From: Bacillota bacterium
GTDB taxonomy: Bacteria > Bacillota > Clostridia > DSM-8532
Reading direction: 5' to 3'
DNA length: 62,473 bases
NCBI GenBank assembly: GCA_023440865.1
Contig: JAEXRM010000112.1
Span: forward strand, 1 to 62,473
Below the pieces are notes generated by a model. That model had not been told where the DNA came from. It worked only from the letters and a program-made list of their open reading frames with translations, and made no database searches. Positions 8,180-16,659 of the stretch are shown here, in pieces (within the stretch, counting starts at the first letter, position 1; each line of letters starts with the position of its first letter). The position numbers were made by a program, and so were the translations under genes.

Positions 8180-10015
8180 TCACTCCGCCTCTGTCAGCTC
8201 CATCAGGGCGATCATCGGCTGGTTCTCCGGGATGGTCACCTCTTCCGTCCGCAGCGTCCCGGATGCGTCCGCACGAAGCAAGGTCACGACATGGTTGGTA
8301 CCCGCCTCTTTGCGCAGGCGCTCGAAATCGTCAAACCGCCGGCATGGCACACCGTTGACGGCGACGATGATATCCCCTGGCCGATACACCGCGTGCTGGG
8401 GTTTTCCCGGCTCATAACCCGACACCACGATGCCGTAGTCGATGCCGGTCTGCCCCATCTGGTCGATGAACCGGATGACGGCCGGCACATATGTGGCCGC
8501 ATAGATGTCGCGGTCCTTCATCTGCTGCATGTAGAACTGGAAGGCATCCTTCGCCTCGTCATGCATCCGCACGGTCAGGTAGCGCAACGCCTTGCCCCAG
8601 ACCAGGTAGGGATCATCATCAACCTGGGGGGCGAACTTGAGCCGCATCTCCTCCCTGGCCGCGGCCAGATCCGCCTCGAGCTGCTGCTGCTGCGCCATGG
8701 CGTCCGCCAGTGTGGACGCATCGGCAAGGATGCCTTCGACATACGTCTCCGCTTCCTCCCTTGTTTTGCCGGAAGAGACCAGCATTTCCACAAAATCCTT
8801 GCGCTGCGCCTGCAACTTCGCCTCTTCCCTGTTGACCAGCCGTTCCGGCGCATCCATCAGGCTTTCCGTACGGGTGGCGATGCCCCTGTCGATCATATCG
8901 AGCTCCGAAACATCGCGCGACCACAGGGAAAGGCGGCCGGATGCGAAATGAAGGGTCGGGAGAGAACCCTGTTTGAAGCGTTCGAGGCTTTTCTCCTTGA
9001 TTGGCAGCGTCAGGCGGCAGAAGCTCGAGATGAGGTTCTCCGCACTGAGGGCGATGTCCTCTTCGTACAGTTCGATGTTTCGGTTCCTGTATCCAACCGT
9101 GAACAGGCTTTCCGGATCCATGACCACTTCCAGCGTGTCCAACGAATCGGCATAAAGGGAAAGCATCACGTCGGGCAGGGTGCAGAGCGCCTCGAGTTCC
9201 GTCTTGTCGAGTCCCTTGTCGGCGAGAGCGGAGATCTGGTCATCGGAGAGCATCACCGCCTTTCCGCCGTACGAAGCCATGGCTTCGCGGCTGAGGGCGA
9301 TCTGGCCGGACAAGTCCTGCCAGGTGGCATCGGTCCGATCCTTCATGTAGTCGTCGCATGCCTGCAGCACCCCATCCATTTCCGTGAGGATGCCGTCCAC
9401 CAACGTGTAATTGGCCTCCACACAGCTGAGCAGGCTCTCCACATCCCCCTTCTGCGATGCCGTCACCGGGTAGTCGAATGCGCCTGAACGTGCGGCGATC
9501 GCCGCCCCCCCGCCGCCGAGCACGAGTGTGGCGCCCAATGCCACCGCCGCGATCCTAGCGGCTGGCCGCCTTTTGCCGCTTTGCAGCAGGCCTCCGCGGC
9601 TCTTGAGGAAACTGCACAGCTTGTCGAGGAAAGCGTCGAAGAACTCCACGGAAGCGGCGACACCGTTCTGCATGCGGAGCGCGTCGATGTCCGGGGGAAG
9701 CGAAGCGGGAAACTCGAAGTTCCGGAGCATCACGGGTATGACATTCTTGCCCGTTCGCAGTGCATGTGCGACTTCAAGCCGCAACCAGTCGCCTTCGTTT
9801 GCGCATCGCGTGAGGGCGTCGGGCGACAGGACGACCACCACGTCGCTGCACTCGTCCATCACACTGTAGAGTTTGGTGTTGAACGCGCCGGAGCGGAGCG
9901 CCTCGACATCGAGGAACACACGGTAACCCCGCTCGCGGAGATTGTCGTGGATGGCCTTGGCGGCCTGATCGCCACCATCGCGCCGATAGGAGATGAAGAC
10001 ATCGTACTTTCGCAT
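8180..10015 (-). CDS. Membrane TIR-domain protein with C-terminal PDZ-like domain
   Basis: A 611-residue protein. Residues 1-140 are a TIR domain: KYDVFISYRRDGGDQ, VFLDVEALRSGAF, and DWLRLEVAHAL, where the Glu of WxxxE stands at the place of the catalytic Glu of NAD-cleaving TIRs. One transmembrane segment follows near 152-174 (RIAAVALGATLVLGGGGAAI). A long helical region (coiled coil around 425-450) would then lie outside the membrane, and a PDZ-like domain closes the protein (about 515-600, GDIIVAVNGVPCRRFDDFERL). PDZ domains bind peptide tails or misfolded ends, so this reads as an outside sensor joined to an inside TIR effector. That is inference. The start is set by GGGAGG at 7 bases. 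Confidence 0.88.
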   Translation of the reverse strand: MRKYDVFISYRRDGGDQAAKAIHDNLRERGYRVFLDVEALRSGAFNTKLYSVMDECSDVVVVLSPDALTRCANEGDWLRLEVAHALRTGKNVIPVMLRNFEFPASLPPDIDALRMQNGVAASVEFFDAFLDKLCSFLKSRGGLLQSGKRRPAARIAAVALGATLVLGGGGAAIAARSGAFDYPVTASQKGDVESLLSCVEANYTLVDGILTEMDGVLQACDDYMKDRTDATWQDLSGQIALSREAMASYGGKAVMLSDDQISALADKGLDKTELEALCTLPDVMLSLYADSLDTLEVVMDPESLFTVGYRNRNIELYEEDIALSAENLISSFCRLTLPIKEKSLERFKQGSLPTLHFASGRLSLWSRDVSELDMIDRGIATRTESLMDAPERLVNREEAKLQAQRKDFVEMLVSSGKTREEAETYVEGILADASTLADAMAQQQQLEADLAAAREEMRLKFAPQVDDDPYLVWGKALRYLTVRMHDEAKDAFQFYMQQMKDRDIYAATYVPAVIRFIDQMGQTGIDYGIVVSGYEPGKPQHAVYRPGDIIVAVNGVPCRRFDDFERLRKEAGTNHVVTLLRADASGTLRTEEVTIPENQPMIALMELTEAE

Positions 10016-10089
10016 GCTTGTCCTCCCGGGTTCGAACCATACCAGTCTAGCACATATCACACCCGGGACGGAACGGGAACCCCACCGCA

Positions 10090-10117
10090 GGCGTCACGCC
10101 CGGCTCGGCGTGACGCC
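10090..10117. terminator. Strong 11-bp hairpin between the AraC and TIR genes
   Basis: GGCGTCACGCC (10090-10100) pairs perfectly with GGCGTGACGCC (10107-10117) across a 6-base loop. It lies about 50 bases past the stop of the minus-strand AraC gene and about 75 bases before the TIR start. There is no T-run. A terminator for the AraC transcript or an operator for the TIR operon are both possible. A 10-bp direct repeat TCAGGCCTGG also occurs nearby (10130 and 10166). Confidence 0.45.
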
Positions 10118-10165
10118 CTGCGACAGGTATCAGGCCTGGTTGGAACGCAAGGCCCTTCATCGGTT

Positions 10166-11077
10166 TCAGGCCTGGCTCTGATCCAGCGCCAACCAGACCT
10201 CCATGCTGGTGGTTTCCGGTGAATGGCTCTGATACAGTTCCGCAGCGAAAGGCCTGCAAGACAACCCATGCCTTGGCAGCCACATCTCGAACAGGTACCG
10301 CTGTGCCTTGAAGAGCGCGTCCGAGACAAGTTGCTCAAAGTCTTCCGCTTCAAAGGTGCAAACGACGTATGCGGCCACCGGGAGTTCCCATGAGGTGCAT
10401 CCTTCTTCCACAAGTCCGTCACTTGACTCGGCTCCGGCGAAATACCGGTAGCATCCCTGATTGGTTCCCTCAAATGCGACACCCAACTCGTCACCGTTCT
10501 TCGTCAGGCCACGCAGATTCGGTTTCATCCGATGGAACGCATCCCAGACACTGCCAAGGCCGTCCGCCTTGGGCTCCCCATCCCCCGGCAGCGCCTGGAT
10601 CGGTTCCTCCACGGTCAAACCGGCAAAGCATCGCGGAGACGACAACTGACGCCGGGAGACCTCCAGCACGATGCCATCGGTGATCAGCGGCACATCCTCG
10701 TCCACCAGCGCATACTGCAACAGCAGCTGCGGTTTGTTGAAGTGGCACAGTCTCACAGGGTTCGCACGGAAATCCGCCGGGGTCATGCCGTATGTGCCCT
10801 TGAACGCACGTGTCAGCACCTCATGCGAGGAGAAGCCATGCGCAAGTGCAATGTCCAGAATGCGCTCGTCCGGCTCCTGCAACGCGGTTGCGGCCCCGGC
10901 AAGCCGACGGAGTTTCACATATTCCTGGACCGGCTTTCCCACCAATCGATGGAACAGCCGTTGAAAGTAGAAGGGCGACAGCGCCGCGCTCCTAGCCAGG
11001 TCATCGATCCGGATCTCTTCCGCCAGATGCGCCTCGATGAAATCGACCGTCTTTTGAATCTGCTCCCATGCATGCAT
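10166..11077 (-). CDS. AraC-family regulator with GyrI-like ligand-binding domain
   Basis: A 303-residue protein. The N-terminal ~105 residues are an AraC-type double helix-turn-helix (DDLARSAALSPFYFQRLF and ILDIALAHGFSSHEVLTRAF, ending YGMTPADFR). The remainder, including CFAGLTVEEPIQALPGDG and a C-terminal ELYQSHSP region, fits the GyrI-like/effector-binding fold found in Rob- and SoxS-type multidrug regulators; it would bind a small hydrophobic ligand. The HTH-first order is typical of that subgroup. The start at 11077 follows GGAGG by seven bases and gives MHAWEQIQKTVDFIEAHL. It is divergent from the MBL hydrolase gene. Confidence 0.88.
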   Translation of the reverse strand: MHAWEQIQKTVDFIEAHLAEEIRIDDLARSAALSPFYFQRLFHRLVGKPVQEYVKLRRLAGAATALQEPDERILDIALAHGFSSHEVLTRAFKGTYGMTPADFRANPVRLCHFNKPQLLLQYALVDEDVPLITDGIVLEVSRRQLSSPRCFAGLTVEEPIQALPGDGEPKADGLGSVWDAFHRMKPNLRGLTKNGDELGVAFEGTNQGCYRYFAGAESSDGLVEEGCTSWELPVAAYVVCTFEAEDFEQLVSDALFKAQRYLFEMWLPRHGLSCRPFAAELYQSHSPETTSMEVWLALDQSQA

Positions 11078-11366
11078 TGTGATTCCTCCCTGTGATGCTC
11101 CGGCTTCGCGCCATGCACATGCGGCGACCTGCGGTGTACTTGCAGTGACCCTATGGCGACCGGAGCGGCAATCCCGTGTTTCCATCCGAACGATGACCGG
11201 ATGGGGCAACTCAAGGATCGCATATCCGCCGGATGTCCGCTTGATGCACAATGCCCTGTTTGCTACATCGAACGCGAAGCATCGGTGGGCATTGGCGGAA
11301 CTGCTCGGCTGATCGATGTGATATGATGATACCGCATCGACAAACAAGTGCAATGAGGGCCGTGTC

Positions 11367-12161
11367 ATGCTTGAAAAGACAAATCCGGTCGAACGCATGA
11401 AGGCATCCGCCGCGGCGGCAGGTCAACTGGCCGTGCTCTGGACCGGCAACGACGGCTGGTTGCTCAGCAACGGAACATCCGTTTTGGCAATGGATCTCGA
11501 CTTTTATCTCGAGGAGCGCATCGCACCGCCGCCGGTCACCATGGCGGAACTGGCTCCGCACCTCGATCTGCTGATGATCAGTCACGCACATGACGACCAT
11601 TTCAACGCAAGAACCGTGTCCGAGCTGGTCAATCATTCCGACTGCCTGTTCATGCTTCCAGTCAGCTGCCATGACAAGGCCGATCACGTCGGCATTCCGC
11701 ACGACAGGCGACTGACGATGCAACCAGGCCAATCCCGAACGCATCTCGGCATCAGATTTTCCGCCTTTCGAGCCTTGCATGGCCATATCGGCCAATCCGT
11801 CTACACGGGTGCCAATCCAGGCGACTGCGGATACCGCTTCGAACTGGCCGGCTGCTTGATTTTTCAGCCGGGAGACACCGTCCTGTTGCAGGAACACCTG
11901 GAAATGCCGCCGGTGGACATTCTGTTCATCTCCCCGACCGATCACAACACGCATATCGAACCATCCCGCCGAATGATCGAAGCGATCAAGCCGCGCTGGA
12001 TTATCGCCCAACACTTCGACACCTACCGGATTGACGCAGAAAACGCCTTTTGGACAAAGGGCTATGCGACAGAGCTGAAGGACCGGTTGCCAGAACCGGA
12101 GAGGAGCCGGTTCATCATACCGGCAGCCGGCGAATTGTTCCTGTTTGGCGCAGGAACCTGA
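11367..12161 (+). CDS. MBL-fold metallohydrolase (UlaG-like)
   Basis: A 264-residue protein with the metallo-beta-lactamase signature HAHDDHF near residue 74, a later metal-binding FQPGDTV region and a terminal HFDTYRID. The short loops and FRALHGHIG region resemble the L-ascorbate-6-phosphate lactonase/UlaG-like and phospholipase-D-like MBL branch. The reaction cannot be assigned. A GAGGG precedes the ATG. It is divergent from the AraC gene, whose 290-base intergenic region they share, so the regulator may control it. Confidence 0.8.
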   Translation: MLEKTNPVERMKASAAAAGQLAVLWTGNDGWLLSNGTSVLAMDLDFYLEERIAPPPVTMAELAPHLDLLMISHAHDDHFNARTVSELVNHSDCLFMLPVSCHDKADHVGIPHDRRLTMQPGQSRTHLGIRFSAFRALHGHIGQSVYTGANPGDCGYRFELAGCLIFQPGDTVLLQEHLEMPPVDILFISPTDHNTHIEPSRRMIEAIKPRWIIAQHFDTYRIDAENAFWTKGYATELKDRLPEPERSRFIIPAAGELFLFGAGT

Positions 12162-12276
12162 CTTGCCTTCCTCGGGTGGCTGTACGGATGCACCGGCCTT
12201 TTTCGGATTGTGTGGCTGCCCATCTTGAACGGCTTGTGCGTATGCGTTGTCCAGGAAGCGCGCAAGGAGTGGCATC

Positions 12277-13200
12277 ATGGATCACGTGATGGAATGGCTG
12301 CTGGCAGGCGATGTCTCCCTGCAATACATGACGCATCGGTTCCTGCCTGGCTCCGATGCGACCACACTCTCGGAACTGCAGCGGAGAATTCCGACGGAAG
12401 GCTTCGGTGCGGCCTTCCTGTCCAACCAAAACGCCAATGGTCATTGGGGGCAGTATTACTATCAGCCAAAATGGACATCGACGCATTACACCCTGACCGA
12501 TCTGATGAACCTGTTTGTTCCGGATACACTCAAGCCGTGTCAGGACATGGTTGCCCGGATGTTCAACGAATGCATGACGGCGGACGGTGGCCTGAATTTA
12601 GCAAAATCGGCGCTTCCAAGCGACATCTGTATCGATGGCATGATCCTGAATTATGCTACGTACTTTTGCAAAAATGAGCCGCGCCTCGCAAGACTGGTCG
12701 ATCATCTTCTCTCCGGGCAGAGGACGGACGGTGGCTTTAGCTGGGATATCAACGCACAGGCAGGCGATCCGCACACGACCATCTGCGTGCTGGAGGGCCT
12801 GAGCCAATTTCGAATCGCGTGTTCACACAGGCTGCCGGCGATCGGGGTGGCCGAGGATAGGGCAGTCGAGTTTCTGCTGCTTCGCCGTCTCTTGATGGAT
12901 TCCGATGACAAAAGGTATGCGAAGCTTTCCTACCCATACCGCTACCGTTATGACCTGCTGCGGATGCTGGAGTACTTCGCAAGATATGACGTTCCATTTG
13001 ACGGCCGTATGCTTCCGGCCATCAAATGGCTGCAGGGCAAAAGACGTGGCGACGGCTTGTGGCATCTTGAAAACCAGCACAAGGGACATGTGCATTTCAC
13101 GATGGAGGAAACCGGGATGCCCAGCAGGTTCATGACAAGCAAGGCCATGTATGTCCTGAAGCATTACCGCAACGACATCTGCGGGATTTCTCCCGTTTGA
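12277..13200 (+). CDS. Terpenoid-cyclase/prenyltransferase-fold protein
   Basis: A 307-residue protein with repeated QW-like turns typical of the alpha-6 barrel (squalene-cyclase/prenyltransferase toroid) fold: NQNANGHWGQYYY, GQRTDGGFSWDI and GKRRGDGLWHLEN. It is much shorter than a true squalene or oxidosqualene cyclase and lacks the DXDD catalytic motif in the parts I can read, so it is more likely a small toroid protein of unknown role than a terpene cyclase. AAGGAG six bases upstream supports the start at 12277. It follows the MBL gene on the same strand at 115 bases. Confidence 0.72.
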   Translation: MDHVMEWLLAGDVSLQYMTHRFLPGSDATTLSELQRRIPTEGFGAAFLSNQNANGHWGQYYYQPKWTSTHYTLTDLMNLFVPDTLKPCQDMVARMFNECMTADGGLNLAKSALPSDICIDGMILNYATYFCKNEPRLARLVDHLLSGQRTDGGFSWDINAQAGDPHTTICVLEGLSQFRIACSHRLPAIGVAEDRAVEFLLLRRLLMDSDDKRYAKLSYPYRYRYDLLRMLEYFARYDVPFDGRMLPAIKWLQGKRRGDGLWHLENQHKGHVHFTMEETGMPSRFMTSKAMYVLKHYRNDICGISPV

Positions 13201-13246
13201 CCGGGCAATCAAATTCAGTCGAAGTACGCGAACCGGGGCCCTGCCC

Positions 13247-13867
13247 TTATGAAGCCAACCTCACCCACATGGCAGGGCGAACCCCTCCTGTGCATCTTCC
13301 GTCGCTGAGGTTCCCGATCAGAATGTTGTTGCCCTGGATGCCGATGTTGCCGTCACCATGAACATACACGGCTTTCACACCCACGCGGCCGGGTGACCTG
13401 AGCCACCACCACCAATTCCACGCTGTTTCATCCGCGAGTCTGGCAATCCGTTTGCTGTTGTTTGCATCCTTCCTCTCAAACCAATACCGCTGGTTCTTCT
13501 TGGGGTTGAACAGCTTTGCGCTGCTGTCACCGAAGTAACGGCACACGACATCCTCAATGCTCAGCAGGAACACGCTGTCCCACGTATCCGCCCCGCCTTT
13601 TGTCCCATACCAGTGATTGTCCGGGTTTTTGTTGAACACCCGCATGATCCTTGATTGATCGGCATCAGAGAATTGATCGAGAAACGCACCATTGAGGTAC
13701 CTCCTCAATGCGCAGTCGGCCCACGTGATTTCTGTGTAGGCATCATGGTAGGGCCTTTGGTCTATGATATGCTCGGTGATCAACAAGGCGGCGTTGTCCC
13801 TGATGTCAAGAATCCGCCAATGATGGTCGCCGAACATCATGAAGCCGCCGATGTGGTTCTCTGCCAT
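13247..13867 (-). CDS. DUF6273 domain protein
   Basis: A 206-residue cytosolic protein. It shows the DUF6273 pattern: WRILDIRDNAALLITEHII, DQRPYH, ITWADCALRRYLNGAF, a DSVFLLSIEDV stretch, and a C-terminal WLRSPG...VRPAMWVRL ending. In Bacillota this domain often forms the C-terminal part of surface or phage-related proteins; here it stands alone without a signal peptide. No function is known. The start follows GGAGGAG. Its leader holds three tandem purine-rich repeats. Confidence 0.8.
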   Translation of the reverse strand: MAENHIGGFMMFGDHHWRILDIRDNAALLITEHIIDQRPYHDAYTEITWADCALRRYLNGAFLDQFSDADQSRIMRVFNKNPDNHWYGTKGGADTWDSVFLLSIEDVVCRYFGDSSAKLFNPKKNQRYWFERKDANNSKRIARLADETAWNWWWWLRSPGRVGVKAVYVHGDGNIGIQGNNILIGNLSDGRCTGGVRPAMWVRLAS

Positions 13868-13900
13868 CCCTGTCTCCTCCAACATCTTTTTCTGTTATCT

Positions 13901-13959
13901 TATCGCTTCTCTCTTTGCTTTTCTATCCGCTTCTCTCTTCTTCACTATCTGCTTCTCTT
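13901..13959. repeat. Three tandem TATCnGCTTCTCT repeats in the DUF6273 leader
   Basis: TATC followed by GCTTCTCT (with one variable base in copies two and three) starts at 13901, 13924 and 13946, a spacing of 23 and 22 bases or about two helical turns. On the minus strand these form the purine-rich leader of the DUF6273 gene. Operator repeats or an RNA-stabilising leader are possible roles. Confidence 0.5.
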
Positions 13960-14224
13960 TCCACTTTCCTTGAACCTGCGAATTGACTATCTGGAACCAT
14001 GCATGGGTTTCCTCGCGAATAACCTGTTCGCGGCATGCTGATACGGCACATGCGACGAGTCACAATCGAAAATGTTCGCGCGGAAGGCGCGCACGTTCAC
14101 GCGTGACGCATCACCCGACCTTCCCGTGCACCCGGAGAAGAGACGAGGGTTGCCGTCACAGTTGCCAAACAGATCCCGGCGTTCTCGTGCGATGGCGCCT
14201 GTTGTTCTGGGTTCCAGAAAAAGA

Positions 14225-14254
14225 TTGACAAGAGATCCCATAACCGAATATACT
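14225..14254 (+). promoter_or_regulatory. Near-consensus promoter for the Rrf2 gene
   Basis: TTGACA at 14225-14230 and TATACT at 14249-14254 are separated by 18 bases, 40 bases before the Rrf2 start. The AT-rich stretch directly behind the -10 (around 14258-14272) would be a natural place for an autoregulatory operator. Confidence 0.7.
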
Positions 14255-14294
14255 ACATATAATTAATAATTAGTTTTGAAACAGAGGTACGATC

Positions 14295-14711
14295 ATGAGC
14301 TATTCTCTGGCATTTACGCAAGCAATCGCATTGACGTTGAGAATTGGCGCCCGGACGATTCTCATGAATGACGAGTATGTATCTGCCAAAGAGCTTTCCA
14401 GAACCCTGTCGATTCCCAGACCGACGATTGTAAGCATTGTGACAAGACTGGTCAATGCCGGGATTGTTGTCACCAAAGAAGGGATGAACGGTGGCATCCG
14501 GCTCAATAAAGCCCCTGGAGAGATTACGCTTTATGACATTTTTAAGGCAGTTGAAAGCAACAAACCCATGTTCAGAAGAGATGTAACCGTCAACATCAAT
14601 CAAGAGAATGTTGACCGTGTCAACTTGAAAGTCGGGGCCGTCTTTGATCGGGCCGAGGAGGCCATGAAAAATGAGTTGAAGAAGGTGCTGATCTCTGAAT
14701 TGTTCTGTTGA
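14295..14711 (+). CDS. Rrf2-family transcriptional regulator
   Basis: A 138-residue winged-helix regulator. The N-terminal half has the Rrf2 pattern: LAFTQAIALTLRIG, SAKELSRTLSIPRPTIVSIV (recognition helix) and the wing EGMNGGIRLNKAPGEITLYDIFKAVE. The three-cysteine iron-sulfur cluster of IscR/NsrR is absent (only the last residue is Cys), so it probably senses something other than Fe-S, as in CymR or YwnA-type members. The gene has its own strong promoter and is followed 80 bases later by the methyltransferase-like membrane protein, which it may control. Base composition is lower in GC than its neighbours. Confidence 0.88.
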   Translation: MSYSLAFTQAIALTLRIGARTILMNDEYVSAKELSRTLSIPRPTIVSIVTRLVNAGIVVTKEGMNGGIRLNKAPGEITLYDIFKAVESNKPMFRRDVTVNINQENVDRVNLKVGAVFDRAEEAMKNELKKVLISELFC

Positions 14712-14791
14712 TTTTTTACCCTAAACTGCATATTTTGCATATACATATTATATAGAATAATGTTGGTTCGAACGATGCTGGAGGTGTTGTG

Positions 14792-15355
14792 ATGTTCGAA
14801 AAAATGATCGTACTTGCCCTTCTATCGGTGTTTCTGATCGCAGCAATCAGCCCAAGGATCGCGCAAAAGCTCAAACGGATTGAAACGGTTGGCTGTATCG
14901 GCATTGACAAAAAACTCTTTGTGCTCGGGAAATTATCGCTTTTCACATCATATGCCCTGATTGTTGTCCAAATGTTTGTCCTTGACCTGTCACTGTTTGG
15001 ACAAATGGATGTCTACCTATGGATATGCATTGCATTGATGGGCGCCGGCGTTGTTTTCTTTGTATCAGCCGTATGCAAGTTGGGAACATTTTCGCTGCGC
15101 GTGGGACTTGCGAAGGAAAGCACCAACCTTCAGTCGACAGGCATATACCGGATCAGTCGCAATCCGATGCTTGCCGGACTGTATCTGATGGCGCTAGGTT
15201 CCGCTGTTTATGTGCAAAATCCGGTCAACTGGGTTTTGGTCATCATCGCCTTGACCGTTCATCACAAAATCATCCTTGCCGAGGAGGTTTTTTTGGCAGC
15301 GCGGTTTGGTGAAGAATGGATCACATACAGGAATCGCGTTCGCAGGTATTTGTAA
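14792..15355 (+). CDS. Isoprenylcysteine carboxyl methyltransferase-family membrane protein
   Basis: A 187-residue protein with about five hydrophobic segments. The C-terminal part has the ICMT/phospholipid-methyltransferase signature: GIYRISRNPMLAGLYLMALG, then LTVHHKIILAEEVFLAARFGEEW and YRNRVRRYL. Such enzymes use SAM to methylate lipids or small molecules at the membrane; bacterial substrates are mostly unknown. GGAGG seven bases upstream favours the ATG at 14792 over the GTG one codon earlier. It sits in the AT-richer island with the Rrf2 gene. Confidence 0.85.
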   Translation: MFEKMIVLALLSVFLIAAISPRIAQKLKRIETVGCIGIDKKLFVLGKLSLFTSYALIVVQMFVLDLSLFGQMDVYLWICIALMGAGVVFFVSAVCKLGTFSLRVGLAKESTNLQSTGIYRISRNPMLAGLYLMALGSAVYVQNPVNWVLVIIALTVHHKIILAEEVFLAARFGEEWITYRNRVRRYL

Positions 15356-15407
15356 CAGCATCCGAAGATCCGCTTCCTGCAAGCGTTGCTGTGCAACATG
15401 TCCGCCG

Positions 15408-15665
15408 CATCCGCCTGAACCGTTTCGCACCATCCGTCAGCAGCAGCCGCCAGATCAACCATGCGGCCACGCCGACAACCGCAGCGATCCCCACGGTCAC
15501 AAGCGTCACGTCCTTGACGCCGGGATACACCAGCAGTGCGGCAGGGAGCGCGGAAATCGCCATGCCGCCAAAGAGGGACGCCATCATGGGGATCCCCTGT
15601 TTGATGACCTCCGTCTCCGCCTTCCAGTCGAATTTGGGCAAGCAGAGGTTCATGTATAATCCGAA
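15408..15665 (-). pseudogene. Truncated copy of the ABC exporter permease C-terminus
   Basis: This fragment encodes 86 residues from FGLYMNLCLPKFDWK to LLTDGAKRFRRM. By eye 68 of them match the C-terminus of the permease at 180-1802. The 5' end of the similarity is abrupt at 15665; the rest of the permease and its ATPase are absent. It is therefore a remnant of a second, diverged exporter or of a partial duplication. The substitutions are mostly conservative, which fits decay from a once-functional paralogue rather than a very recent copy. Confidence 0.82.
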
Positions 15666-15870
15666 CACGGACAACGGCGCCGCATCAAATACAAACGCTC
15701 TGCCTGCGCCTATTCTGATCTCCCGAAAGACACGCACATGCTCCGGATCCGCGAGTGTGTTCTCTGCATCAGCTTTTCCCGTCAGGGATTCCACCCTGTA
15801 TTCTGATGCCACGTCACAGTCCAGAGATCCCTTCTCTCCGCTTGGAGGCTTCAGCCATTGAACTTGGCCG
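15666..15870. other. Stretch between permease fragment and acetyltransferase
   Basis: The minus-strand frame stays open through this stretch and runs into the permease fragment, reading WLKPPSGEKGSLDCDV and DPEHVRVFREIRIGAG. It has no start signal and I do not recognise it. It may be a remnant of another gene fused by the rearrangement that left the permease fragment. Confidence 0.35.
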
Positions 15871-16383
15871 TCATCCTTCCTTTTGACCCGAACCCTTCTT
15901 GACAATGACATATCGGCTACTTCCAGTGCCTGATGACTGAAAGCCACATGATAGCAGTGCCTTCTCAGAAGCCTTGTTGTTCTTGTCAATATCAGCCGTC
16001 ACTCTCTGCGCATCCGGCAATGAAAATATCCGGTCTACAAGCATGGTGATGATTCTTTTGCCCAAGCCTCTGCCAAGGTAAGATTTTTCCCCTATCAGAT
16101 AATCGATTCCGTACGAGCCTGCAAGCGGCAGTGTGCCAAAATCTTCGCCGCTGCTATCCACACACCGATAATACAGGCACAATCCAATCGGATGATCTTG
16201 CCACAAAACGATGAGGTATGTAATCCATTGAAACGCTCCCTTATGCTCCTTTATCTCAGAGATCCAGTCATGGATGGTGATCCCGAGATTCGGCACTTCA
16301 AACCATCTTTTCACATGCTCCTCATTGAGCCAGAAGGCGACCAAAGGAATGTCATCATCATGGAGCAATCTCATCTGTAGCAT
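15871..16383 (-). CDS. AAC(6')-like GNAT acetyltransferase
   Basis: A 170-residue acetyltransferase. The acetyl-CoA-binding region (YGIDYLIGEKSYLGRGLG, then DRIFSLPDAQRVTADIDKNN and SEKALLSCGF) follows the layout of the aminoglycoside 6'-N-acetyltransferase branch, including the N-terminal WLNEEHVKRWFE. Distant members of this branch also modify other amines, so drug resistance is only a possibility. AGGAG eight bases upstream sets the start at 16383. Its composition is more AT-rich than the surrounding chromosome and it lies next to a gene remnant and a tRNA, so horizontal arrival is plausible. Confidence 0.78.
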   Translation of the reverse strand: MLQMRLLHDDDIPLVAFWLNEEHVKRWFEVPNLGITIHDWISEIKEHKGAFQWITYLIVLWQDHPIGLCLYYRCVDSSGEDFGTLPLAGSYGIDYLIGEKSYLGRGLGKRIITMLVDRIFSLPDAQRVTADIDKNNKASEKALLSCGFQSSGTGSSRYVIVKKGSGQKEG

Positions 16384-16608
16384 GGGTTCATCTCCTGATC
16401 GTTCAGTATGTGCGTAGCTGCTATGATCAAGTACCCTTGTTTTTGCCAAACAGAACGCGATCGTGATCGATTTCCATTCTGCCCAGACTGCTTTCGATGG
16501 CAATAACGAATTTTCTCTTGTGAATGGGGATACACCCCTAGGCCTCACGTGTCTTTCGCGTGATATGATACCGGTCTCCACATGAGCTGTATGGGAGACA
16601 TATCAGTA

Positions 16609-16652
16609 TAAAAAAACCATCTACCGATAAAATCATTTATCAATAGATGGTT
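16609..16652 (-). terminator. Intrinsic terminator of tRNA-Ala
   Basis: A 16-bp stem (16637-16652 with 16615-16630, two G-T wobbles) with a 6-base loop is followed on the minus strand by a run of T. It starts eight bases past the tRNA 3' end. Confidence 0.9.
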
Positions 16653-16659
16653 CTTTCTC

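Noticed and set aside
12277..13200. Squalene or terpene cyclase activity for the toroid-fold protein.
   Set aside because: It is half the normal length and no DXDD motif is seen, so only the fold is called.
13886..13980. CRISPR-like array from the repeated GCTTCTCT units.
   Set aside because: Units are too short and regular, spacers are only ~10 bases, and no cas gene is present; listed as a simple repeat instead.
14295..14711. IscR/NsrR-type iron-sulfur regulation for the Rrf2 protein.
   Set aside because: The three conserved cysteines are missing.
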